This document shows positions 31,803 to 39,691 of a stretch of 64,000 nt of DNA, in pieces. The position numbers and the translations under genes are program-made. The notes under the pieces were generated by a model. It was not told the origin of the DNA. It searched no databases and saw only the letters and a list, made by a program, of their open reading frames with translations. Each line of letters starts with the position of its first letter. Position 1 is the first letter of the stretch. Source of the stretch: CAVSEK01 sp963726975 (lineage in GTDB: Bacteria; Actinomycetota; Actinomycetes; Mycobacteriales; SCTD01); NCBI GenBank assembly GCA_963726975.1, contig CAVSEK010000013.1, positions 930,001 to 994,000 of the forward strand, read 5' to 3'.

Positions 31803-32287
31803 GACGCGGCGGTCGCCGGAGGCGCGGGCAGGTCCTTGCCGAAGCAGACGGACAGCGGGCTGTCGGCCCACTCCCCGTAGGGCGAGACCCGGGTCCAGCC
31901 GCTGGACGCGTAGAGCGCGACCGCCTCCGGCTGGCGCAGCCCGGTCTCCAGCACGAGGCGGTCGAGCCCGAGCCCGCCCGCGGCCTCCTCCAGCCCGGCG
32001 AGCAGCGCGCGGGCGACGCCCCGCCCCCGCGCGGACGGCGCGACGTACATCCGCTTGACCTCGCCCGTGCTCCCGCTGCGGCGGCGCACGCCGCCGCACC
32101 CCGCGGGCACCCCGTCGAGCAGCGCGACGAGGAAGGCGCCGTGCGGCGGCGCGAAGGACGCGGGGAGGAGCGCGGTCCCGGCGGCCCCGTCGTCCTCGTA
32201 GCGCACCTGCAGGTCGCGCACCAGCGCCTCGACGAGCCCGCGCGCCCGCGCGCCGTCCAGCGGCTCCGCGAGCAGGACCAGGGCCAT
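31799..32287 (-). CDS. GNAT N-acetyltransferase
   Basis: 162 aa. Acetyl-CoA-binding core: GGVRRRSGSTGEVKRMYVAPSARGRGVARALLAGLEEAAGGLG, with the RGRGVA(R) P-loop-like motif A, then LETGLRQPEAVALYASSGWTRV (motif B). Substrate unknown. ATG start 7 nt after GAGACT (leftward), and its stop overlaps the glnE start (GTGA), so it leads a two-gene unit with glnE. Confidence 0.85.
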   Translation of the reverse strand: MALVLLAEPLDGARARGLVEALVRDLQVRYEDDGAAGTALLPASFAPPHGAFLVALLDGVPAGCGGVRRRSGSTGEVKRMYVAPSARGRGVARALLAGLEEAAGGLGLDRLVLETGLRQPEAVALYASSGWTRVSPYGEWADSPLSVCFGKDLPAPPATAAS

Positions 32288-32300
32288 GGGCGGCAGTCTC
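32288..32300 (-). promoter_or_regulatory. Probable leaderless -10 box for the GNAT-glnE unit
   Basis: Read leftward: GAGACT (32300-32295), 7 nt, ATG at 32287. The same hexamer as in front of pheA. Confidence 0.4.
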
Positions 32301-32347
32301 CCAGGCGACGGTGTTCGCGCCGGCGCCGGTCGGGCACTGCTGCGGGT

Positions 32348-33280
32348 GTGACGACGCCTCCGCTGCTCCCGACCGGGCGGCAGACGCTCCTGCAGGCCCA
32401 CGACCAGACCGCGGTGGTCGTCCAGGTCGGCGGCGGCCTGCGCGACTACCGCGTCGGCGGCCGGCCGGTGCTCGACGGCTACGCGCAGGACGAGGCCTGC
32501 TCCGGCTCGCGCGGCCTGCCGCTGGTGCCGTGGCCCAACCGGCTGCACGAGGGCCGCTACACCTGGCGGGGGCAGGAGCACGTGCTGCCGGTGGACCACC
32601 CGGCGACGCGCTCGGCCATCCACGGGCTGGCGCGCTGGCAGTCCTGGGAGCCTGTCGCGCAGGAGGCCGACCGGGTGACGCTGCAGACGACCCTCTGGCC
32701 GCGGCCTGCCTGGCCGTTCACGCTCACGGTGTCGGTCGAGCACGTGCTCGGTCCGGACGGGCTGGTCGTGACCACTGTCGCGGAGGCCACCGGCGCGCAG
32801 GACGTGCCGTACGCCTGCGGCGCGCACCCCTACCTCACCGTCGGCACCGCGACCGTCGACGAGGTGGAGCTGCACCTGCCGGCGCGGACGCGGCTCACGA
32901 CGGACGAGGACGGCATCCCGACCGGGCGCGAGGAGGTGGCCGGCACGGCGTACGACTTCCGCACGGCCGGGGCGGTCGGCGACCGCCGGCTGGACACCGC
33001 CTACACCGACCTGGCCCGCGGAGCGGACGGGCGGGCCCGCGCCACGCTGCGCAACCCCGCGGACGGGCGCGAGCTCGACCTGTGGGTCGACGGCGGGTAC
33101 GACCTGCTCATGGTCTTCACCGGCGACACGGTGAGCCCGCCGCAGCGCCGCCGGCGGGGGCTCGCCGTCGAGCCGATGAGCGCGCCGCCCAACGCGTTGC
33201 AGACCGGTGAAGGGCTCGTCACGGTCCGGGCGGGCGACGTCCACACCACCCGCTGGGGCATCACGCCGCGCGGCTGGTGA
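32348..33280 (+). CDS. Aldose 1-epimerase family protein
   Basis: 310 aa beta-sandwich enzyme. Seen: SGSRGLPLVPWPNRLHEGRYTWRG (substrate Arg in PxxNR), HGLARWQSWE (NHGLxR-type His), YACGAHPYLTVG (second His in GxHPYF form), and LAVEPMSAPPNAL with the catalytic Glu (xEPxT-like). This is the galactose-mutarotase/YihR-like branch that interconverts alpha and beta anomers of a sugar. Its neighbours do not point to a sugar. The GTG start at 32348 has no obvious ribosome site or -10 box. Confidence 0.85.
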   Translation: MTTPPLLPTGRQTLLQAHDQTAVVVQVGGGLRDYRVGGRPVLDGYAQDEACSGSRGLPLVPWPNRLHEGRYTWRGQEHVLPVDHPATRSAIHGLARWQSWEPVAQEADRVTLQTTLWPRPAWPFTLTVSVEHVLGPDGLVVTTVAEATGAQDVPYACGAHPYLTVGTATVDEVELHLPARTRLTTDEDGIPTGREEVAGTAYDFRTAGAVGDRRLDTAYTDLARGADGRARATLRNPADGRELDLWVDGGYDLLMVFTGDTVSPPQRRRRGLAVEPMSAPPNALQTGEGLVTVRAGDVHTTRWGITPRGW

Positions 33281-33289
33281 GGCCGCCGC

Positions 33290-34105
33290 TCAGACGAGGG
33301 GCAGGGCGCGCGGCCTCGGGTCCTCGCCGCGGACCACGGCGGCGAACCGCTCGAGGACCGGCCGCCAGAGCTCAGCCGTCTCCGGGAGCTCGCGCAGGGT
33401 GCGCTCGGTGAGCGCGTCGACGTCGACGCCGCCCTCGCGCAGCGCCTCGTCCTCCTGCGCCAGCCAGCTGCGCACCAGGTCCTCGTCGGCCTCGGCGTGG
33501 AACTGCATCCCCCAGGCCCGCTCCCCGAGCCGGAACATCTGGTGCGGGTAGCGGGTGCTGCTCGCCAGCAGCGTCGCGCCCGGCGGCAGCTCGGTCACGA
33601 CGTCCCAGTGCCACTGCACGCAGATCCAGCTCATCGGCGTGTCCCAGACGAGCGGGTCGGCGCCCGCGACGTCGCGCTTGCCGACGAGCCGGGCACCGAG
33701 CTCGGGACCCTCCTCGCCGGGCTCGACGACGCCTCCGGTCGCCTCGGCGAGCAGCTGCGCGCCGAGGCAGACCGCCAGCACGGGCACGCCGCGCTCGACC
33801 GCCTCGCGCAGCAGCGCCTTCGTCGGCGCCAGCCAGGGGGCCGAGGCGTCGTCGTAGGCCTGCTGCGGCCCGCCGAGCACGACGAGCGCGTCGTGCCCGT
33901 CGACGCTGCTCGGCAGCGCCTCGCCGGCGTACGGGTGGTGCACGTCGAGCGCGAGCCCGGCGGCCGGCAGCCACTGCGCGAGCAGCCCGGGGCCCTCGTC
34001 GGCCGCGTGCTGCACGACGAGCGCCCGCAGGGGCGAGCGGTCGGCGGTCCCGGTCGCGGTCCTGGTCCCGGTCCTGGTCACGGTCCTGGTCACGATGACG
34101 CTCAC
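33290..34105 (-). CDS. Class I glutamine amidotransferase-like protein
   Basis: 271 aa. GATase1 fold with LVVLGGPQQAYDD, the nucleophile elbow VPVLAVCLGAQLLAEATGG (Cys) and QFHAEADEDLVRSWL (His and Glu), so the triad is complete. No synthetase domain, so either an independent amidase/transferase or a gamma-glutamyl hydrolase; in actinobacteria such genes accompany glnA2/glnA3-type gamma-glutamylpolyamine synthetases, where a PuuD-like hydrolase fits. The N-terminal 20 residues are Thr/Arg repeats (TRTVTRTGTRT) from 12-bp direct repeats (34044-34098), so the true start may be further in. Its GTG overlaps the glnA2 stop. Confidence 0.85.
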   Translation of the reverse strand: MSVIVTRTVTRTGTRTATGTADRSPLRALVVQHAADEGPGLLAQWLPAAGLALDVHHPYAGEALPSSVDGHDALVVLGGPQQAYDDASAPWLAPTKALLREAVERGVPVLAVCLGAQLLAEATGGVVEPGEEGPELGARLVGKRDVAGADPLVWDTPMSWICVQWHWDVVTELPPGATLLASSTRYPHQMFRLGERAWGMQFHAEADEDLVRSWLAQEDEALREGGVDVDALTERTLRELPETAELWRPVLERFAAVVRGEDPRPRALPLV

Positions 34106-35439
34106 AGCACCGGCAGGTAGCGGCCGAGCTCGAAGGGCGTGACCTCGCTGCGGTAGGCGCGCCACTCCTCCCGCTTGTTGCGCAGGAAGAAGTCGAAGAC
34201 GTGCTCGCCGAGCGTCTCGGCCACGAGCTCGCTGCGCTCCATGGTGCTGATGGCCTCCGCGAGGCTGCCCGGCAGCGGTGTCATGCCCATCGCCCGCAGC
34301 TCCTGCTCCGGCAGCGACCAGACGTCGTCCTCGGTGCCCGGCGGCAGCGGGTACTCCTGCTCGACGCCCCGCAGCCCCGCCGCGAGCAGCAGCGCGAAGC
34401 ACAGGTACGGGTTGGTGGCGCTGTCGGGGCTGCGCACCTCGATGCGCGTCGACCCGCTCTTGGTCGGCTTGTACATGGGCACGCGCACGAGCGCGCTGCG
34501 GTTGTTGGTCCCCCAGCAGACGTACGGCGGCGCCTCTCCCCCGCTGACCAGCCGCTTGTAGGAGTTGACCCACTGGTTGGTCACCGCGGTGATCTCGGCC
34601 GCGTGCCGCAGCAGGCCCGCGATGAAGTGCTTGGCCGTGGTCGACAGGCGGGCGGGGTCGCCGCCGTCGTGGAAGGCGTTGCGGTCGCCCTCGAACAGGG
34701 ACAGGTGGGTGTGCATCCCGCTGCCCGGCTGGTCGCTGAACGGCTTGGGCATGAACGTCGCGTAGATGCCCTGCGACAGGGCGACCTCCTTGATGACGTG
34801 CCGGGTCGTGAGCACGTTGTCGGCGGTCGTCAGCGCGTCGGCGTAGCGCAGGTCGATCTCCTGCTGCCCGGGGGCGACCTCGTGGTGGGAGTACTCCACC
34901 GAGATGCCCATGCTCTCCAGCACCGTGATCGCCTGCCGGCGGAAGTCCTGGCTGACGTCGTGCGGCGTGAGGTCGAAGTAGCCGCCGGCGTCGACCGGCT
35001 CGGGCACCAGCCCGCGGGCCGGGAGCGCCTTGAGCAGGAAGAACTCGATCTCCGGGTGGGTGTAGAAGGTGAAGCCGGCGTCGGCGGCCTTGGCGAGCGC
35101 CCGGCGCAGGACGTGCCGCGGGTCGGCCCAGCTCGGCGTCCCGTCGGGCATCGTGATGTCGCAGAACATCCGGGCGGTGCCCGGCGAGGTGCCCCGCCAC
35201 GGCAGCACCTGGAACGTCGCGGGGTCGGGCTTGGCGAGCATGTCGCTCTCGTGCACCCGGGCGAAGCCCTCGATCGCCGAGCCGTCGAAGCCGATGCCCT
35301 CGGCGAACGCGCCCTCGAGCTCGGCCGGGGCGATGGCGACGGACTTCAGCGTGCCGAGCACGTCGGTGAACCACAGCCGGATGAAGCGGATGTCGCGCTC
35401 CTCGAGCGTGCGGAGCACGAACTCCTGCTGCTTGTCCAT
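34102..35439 (-). CDS. glnA2: GlnA2-type glutamine synthetase-like enzyme
   Basis: 445 aa. GSI fold with DGSAIEGFARVHESDM, EIEFFLLK, the His/Glu metal ligands around SHHEVAPGQQEIDLRYADALT, PKPFSDQPGSGMHTHLSLF and NNRSALVRVP. The adenylylation loop Tyr segment of GlnA reads DVWSLPEQELRAMG here, without the Tyr, so GlnE control is not expected. GlnA2 of Streptomyces is a gamma-glutamylpolyamine synthetase; that function or ordinary glutamine synthesis are the alternatives. The ATG start lies 6 nt after CAGGCT. Order glnE - glnA2 - panB is actinobacterial. Confidence 0.92.
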   Translation of the reverse strand: MDKQQEFVLRTLEERDIRFIRLWFTDVLGTLKSVAIAPAELEGAFAEGIGFDGSAIEGFARVHESDMLAKPDPATFQVLPWRGTSPGTARMFCDITMPDGTPSWADPRHVLRRALAKAADAGFTFYTHPEIEFFLLKALPARGLVPEPVDAGGYFDLTPHDVSQDFRRQAITVLESMGISVEYSHHEVAPGQQEIDLRYADALTTADNVLTTRHVIKEVALSQGIYATFMPKPFSDQPGSGMHTHLSLFEGDRNAFHDGGDPARLSTTAKHFIAGLLRHAAEITAVTNQWVNSYKRLVSGGEAPPYVCWGTNNRSALVRVPMYKPTKSGSTRIEVRSPDSATNPYLCFALLLAAGLRGVEQEYPLPPGTEDDVWSLPEQELRAMGMTPLPGSLAEAISTMERSELVAETLGEHVFDFFLRNKREEWRAYRSEVTPFELGRYLPVL

Positions 35440-35451
35440 GCCGGCAGCCTG
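35440..35451 (-). promoter_or_regulatory. Probable leaderless -10 box for glnA2
   Basis: Read leftward: CAGGCT (35451-35446), 6 nt, ATG at 35439. Confidence 0.4.
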
Positions 35452-35538
35452 TCAGCCCGGTGACGGGTGTCCCCGGCGCGCACCGGGAAGGGTCACCGTC
35501 AAGCAGTTGATCCAGCAACCACCTTCGCGAGGAGCGAC

Positions 35539-36426
35539 ATGACGACGACCAGCAGCACGCCCGTCACCGGGTCCGGCACCTTCCGCCTCGGCGGCGACCT
35601 CGACGTCTCCCGCCTCGGCTACGGCGCCATGCGCATCACCGGCAAGGGCATCTGGGGCCCGCCGGCCGACCTGGACACCGCCCGCGCCGTCCTGCGCCGC
35701 GCCGTCGAGCTCGGCGTCGACTTCATCGACACCGCCGACAGCTACGGCCCGTACGTCAGCGAGGACCTGATCCGCGAGGCGCTGCACCCGTACGACGGGG
35801 TGGTGGTCGCCACCAAGGGCGGCCTGACCCGCACGCGGCCCCGACGTGTGGCCGCCGGTCGGGCCGGCCGGAGTACCTGCGGCAGTGCGTCGAGATGAGC
35901 CTGCGCCGCCTCGGCGTCGAGCGGATCGACCTGTGGCAGCTGCACCGCATCGACAGCAAGGTGACCGGCCGAGGAGCAGTTCGGCCCTCATGGCCGACGT
36001 CCAGCAGGAGGGCAAGGTCCGGCACCTGGGCCTGTCCGAGGTCTCCGTCGAGCAGATCGAGGCGGCCCGCAAGCACGTCGAGGTCGTCAGCGTGCAGAAC
36101 CTCTACAACCTCGGCAACCGGCAGTCCGAGGACGTCCTGGAGTACTGCGAGCGCGAGGGCATCGCGCTTCATCCCGTGGTTCCCGGTGGCGGCCGGCGAG
36201 CTGGCGCGAGCCGGGCGGCGTGCTCGACGAGATCGCCGAAGGACCACCACGCCACGCACGCCCAGCTCGCGCTCGCCTGGCTGCTGCGCCGCTCGCCGGT
36301 GATCCTGCCGATCCCGGGCACCGGCTCGGTCGCGCACCTGGAGGAGAACTGCGCCGCCGCGAGGTCGAGCTGACCGACGCGGAGTACGACGCGCTGACCG
36401 AGGCCGGCCAGCACGTCGCCGCCTGA
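35539..36426 (+). pseudogene. Aldo/keto reductase, multiple frameshifts
   Basis: ATG with AGGAG ribosome site. The first 100 residues are intact (RLGYGAMRITGKGIWGPP, VDFIDTADSYGPYVSEDLI with Asp/Tyr of the AKR active site). Then frames change from about 35,838 onward: RPEYLRQCVEMSLRRLGVERIDLWQLHRID, MADVQQEGKVRHLGLSEVSVEQIE, QLALAWLLRRSPVILPIPGTGSV and TDAEYDALTEAGQHVAA* all occur, in order, in different frames. Nearly all are repaired by removing single bases. It would be a normal 290-300 aa AKR (NADPH oxidoreductase). The same pattern continues into three following genes, so sequencing error is likelier than a real pseudogene. Confidence 0.8.
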
Positions 36427-36441
36427 GCGGCTCCGCGTCGC

Positions 36442-36472
36442 CGGCCCGTCCGCGCTTCGCGCGGGCGGGCCG
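36442..36472 (+). terminator. 14-bp hairpin terminator
   Basis: CGGCCCGTCCGCGC, loop TTC, GCGCGGGCGGGCCG (one G-T pair), 15 bp after the aldo/keto reductase stop, followed by TTCGGCGTT. The strongest terminator-like structure in the window. Confidence 0.75.
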
Positions 36473-36491
36473 TTCGGCGTTGCGTGAGCGC

Positions 36492-38306
36492 ATGGCGCAG
36501 CTGCGGGTGGCGCTCGCCCAGGTCGACAGCACGGTCGGCGACCTCGCCGGCAACGCCGACGTCGTCAGCCGCTGGGCGGCGCGGGCCCGCGACGCAGGGC
36601 GCGCACCTGGTGGTGCTTCCCGGAGATGCTGCTGACCGGCTACCCGCCGGAGGACCTCGTGCTGCGCGGCTCGTTCGTGCAGGCGTCGCTGGACGCGCTG
36701 CGAGGCGCTCGCCGGGCCGGCTGCAGCCGAGGGCGCGGCGACCTGGCGGTCGTCGTGGGCTACTGCGGCCGCACCGAGCAGCCGGCGCCCGCGGTCGGGC
36801 GCCCGGCCGGCGAGCCGCAGAACAGCGCCGCGCGTGCTGCACGGCGGCGCGCGTCGTGGCCCGCTACGCCAAGCACCACCTGCCGAACTACGGCGTCTTC
36901 GACGAGTTCCGCTACTTCGTGCGCGGCGACCGCTTCCCGGTCGTCCGGCTGCACGGCGTCGACGTCGCGCTGTCGATCTGCGAGGACCTCTGGCAGGAGG
37001 GCGGCCCGGTGCGCGTCGCCCGGGAGGCCGGCGCCGGGCTGCTGCTGTGCCTGAACGGCTCGCCGTACGAGCGCGGCAAGGACGACGTCCGCGGCGAGCT
37101 GGTGGCCCGCCGCGCCGTCGAGGCCGGCTGCGCGCTGGCGTACGTCAACACGGTCGGCGGGCAGGACGAGCTGGTCTTCGACGGCGACTCGCTCGTCGTC
37201 GGACGCCTCCGGCGACGCTGGTCGCCCGCGCCCCGCTGTGGCAGGAGGGGCTGATGTGCGTCGACCTGGACCTGCCGGCGGCGACCCGCGCCGCGACCGG
37301 GCCGGTCGACGCCGGCGACGGGACCGATCATGACGGTCGAGCACGTGGTGCGTGTCGGAGCAGCCGCTCGCCGCCGTACGAGCCGCTGGTGCCCGGGATC
37401 GCCGAGCCCCTCGACGAGCTCGCCGAGCTGTGGGGCGCGCTGGTCACCGCGACCCGCGACTACGTCGAGAAGAACCGGTTCCGCTCGGTGGTGCTCGGCC
37501 TGTCCGGCGGGATCGACAGCGCGCTGGTCGCGACGATCGCCTGCGACGCGCTCGGTCCGGAGCGGGTGCACGTGGTCGGGATGCCGAGCGACTGGAGCAG
37601 CGGGCACTCGGTGACCGACGCCGAGGACCTGGCCCGGCGGCAGGGCCTGCAGTGGCAGCTGGTGCCGATCAAGCCGATGGTCGAGGCCTACCTGGCGTCG
37701 GTCGAGCTGACCGGGCTGTCGGTGGAGAACCTGCAGGCCCGGGTGCGCGGCACGCTGCTGATGGCGCTGTCCAACGAGCACGGGCACCTGGTGCTCACGA
37801 CCGGCAACAAGAGCGAGCTGGCGACCGGCTTCTCGACCCTGTACGGCGACAGCGCCGGCGGGTTCGCGCCGATCAAGGACGTGCCGAAGTCGCTGGTGTG
37901 GGAGCTGGCGCGCTGGCGCAACGCCGCTGCCGCCCGAGGCGGCGTCGCCGTGATCCCGCCGAGCAGCATCGACAAGCCGCCGTCGCGCCGAGCTCGCGCC
38001 CGGGCAGCTCGACAGCGACCGGCTGCCGCCGTACGACGTGCTCGACGCGCTGCTGGACGCCTACGTCGAGCAGGACCGCGGGCGCGCCGAGCTGGTCGCG
38101 CGCCGGCTTCGACGGCGAGCTCGTCGACCGGGTCGTGCGGCTGGTCGACGCCGCCGAGTACAAGCGCCGGCAGAACCCGCCCGGGCCGAAGGTGACCGGG
38201 CGGGCGTTCGGCCGCGACCGGCGGCTGCCGATCACCTCGCGCTGGCGCGAGCTGGCTGCGCCGACCGCCGGTGAGCCACCCCGAGGCCCGGCCCGAGCCG
38301 GCCTGA
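36492..38306 (+). pseudogene. nadE: Glutamine-dependent NAD+ synthetase NadE, multiple frameshifts
   Basis: Essential enzyme that makes NAD from deamido-NAD with glutamine. The N-terminal nitrilase-type glutaminase is recognisable (MAQLRVALAQVDSTVGDL; PEMLLTGYPPEDL; LLLCLNGSPYERGKDDVRGEL with the Cys written LCLNGSP), then the synthetase with the P-loop SGGIDSALVA. Pieces lie in all three frames; the frame is unbroken only in stretches such as 36,850-37,200 and 37,376-37,985. I count at least ten needed one-base corrections, mostly deletions of an extra base (for example within GTGGTGCTTCCC near 36,615). The protein would be close to 600 aa. ATG 36492, stop TGA at 38304. Confidence 0.85.
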
Positions 38307-38371
38307 GGGCAGGCTGGCGGCGTCCGGGGACCTCGTCGGGGCGCCCCGAGCCCGGCGACCGGGAGCCCCGC

Positions 38372-39213
38372 ATGACCGAGACCCACCCTGTACGGCGGCA
38401 CGTCACTCGCGCCGCGTCACCGTGCGCGACCTGCAGCGCGGCCAAGGAGCGCGGTGAGCGCTGGGCGATGCTCACGTCGCTACGACATGCTCACCGCCGG
38501 GGTCTTCGACGAGGTCGGCGTGCCCGGTGCTGCTCGTCGGCGACAGCGCCGGCAACAACGTGCTCGGCTACGACACGCACCGTGCCGGTGACGGTGGAGG
38601 ACCTGCTGCCGCTCGTGCGCGGCGTCGCGGCCGGGACCCGACGCGCGCGCTCGTCGTCGCGGACCTGCCGTTCGGCTCCTACCAGGGCTCCCCCGCGCAG
38701 GCGCTGGAGACCGCCGCCCGCTTCCTGCGCGCCGGGCGCGCAGGCGGTCAAGCTCGAGGGCGGCCGGCGCGTGCTGCCGCAGGTCGAGCTGCTCGTGGAG
38801 TCCGGGCGTCCCGGTCATGGGCCACCTCGGGCTGACCCCGCAGTCGGTCAACACCCTCGGCGGCTACCGCGTGCAGGGCCGGGGCGACGGCCGGCGACCG
38901 GCTCGTCGAGGACGCGCTCGCGCTGCAGGCGGCCGGGCGCGTTCGCGCTCGTGCTCGAGGTGGTGCCCGGCCGACCTCGCCGAGCGGGTGACCGAGGAGC
39001 TGACGATCCCCACGATCGGCATCGGCGCCGGCGCCGGGCTGCGACGCGCAGGTGCTGGTCTGGACCGACATGGCCGGGTTGACCCCGGGCGCGGGCCCGA
39101 AGTTCCTCAAGCGCTACGCCGACCTGCGCACCGTGCTCGGCGACGCGGCGCGGGCCTACACCGACGACGTGCGCGAGGGCCGCTACCCCGGCCGCGGAGC
39201 ACGGCTACCCTGA
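38372..39213 (+). pseudogene. panB: 3-methyl-2-oxobutanoate hydroxymethyltransferase PanB, multiple frameshifts
   Basis: First committed enzyme of pantothenate synthesis. In order but in changing frames: TVRDLQ, RWAMLTSYDMLTAGVFDE, VLLVGDSAGNNVLGY, VVADLPFGSYQGSPAQALETAARFLR, AVKLEGG, MGHLGLTPQSVNTLGGYRVQGRG, LVLEVVPADLAERVTEEL, TIPTIGIGAGAG, VLVWTDMAGLTPGAGPKFLKRYADLR. All the PanB blocks are present. Roughly ten single-base insertions in 840 bp explain the frame changes. A whole set of intact motifs with such dense shifts cannot be an old pseudogene. Restored length is about 275-280 aa. Confidence 0.85.
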
Positions 39214-39590
39214 GCGAGGCCCTCCAGCGCGGCGGCGGCGCTCCACGACGACCGCGCCGGTGCCGCGGCGGACGATGACGACCTCGGCCCGCTCGTCGGT
39301 CGGGTTGCTCTCGCGGTGCACCGGTGCGCGCCGGCACGTGCACGAAGTCGCCCGGCGTCGCCCTGCACGACGCCGGCCGCGGTCTCGACCCGGAACGCGC
39401 CGCGCACGACGTAGGCGACCGTGTCGTGCTCACCGTGGTGGTGCCAGCCGCTCGTCGAGCCCGGCTCGGTGACGGCCAGCCCGGACCAGACGTCGTGCAG
39501 GACGACGGCCTCGAAGCGCTGCATGCCGGCGGTGGGGTGGCCCGGCGCGAGCGCGTCGGCCGCGACCTTGGACACGGGGGTCTCGCTCAT
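39205..39590 (-). pseudogene. Cupin-domain protein, frameshifted
   Basis: About 128 aa when repaired. MSETPVSKVAADALAPGHPTAGMQRFEAVVLHDVWSGLAVTEPGSTSGWHHHGEHDTVAYVVRGAFRVE shows the cupin motif 1 (HHHGEHDTVAYVVRG, metal ligands His/His/Glu). Then shifts near 39,327 and 39,354 separate GVVQGDAG from DFVHVPA and that from HRESNPTDERAEVVIVRRGTGAVVVE. Removing two single bases restores one frame ending in TAG, which overlaps the panB tail. Small-molecule binding or isomerase role unknown. Confidence 0.7.
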
Positions 39591-39691
39591 GCCGCGGAGC
39601 GTACGGCCGGCCGGGGTCGTGCCGCTCAGCCGCGCAGCGCGGGGCCCGGCGACGTGGCACTGTGACCTGGACCACACCCAGGGAGGCCCTC

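Noticed and set aside
35838..39360. Programmed frameshifting in nadE or panB
   Set aside because: Too many sites in four unrelated genes, no slippery sequences or shared motif, and neighbours are normal; sequence error is simpler.
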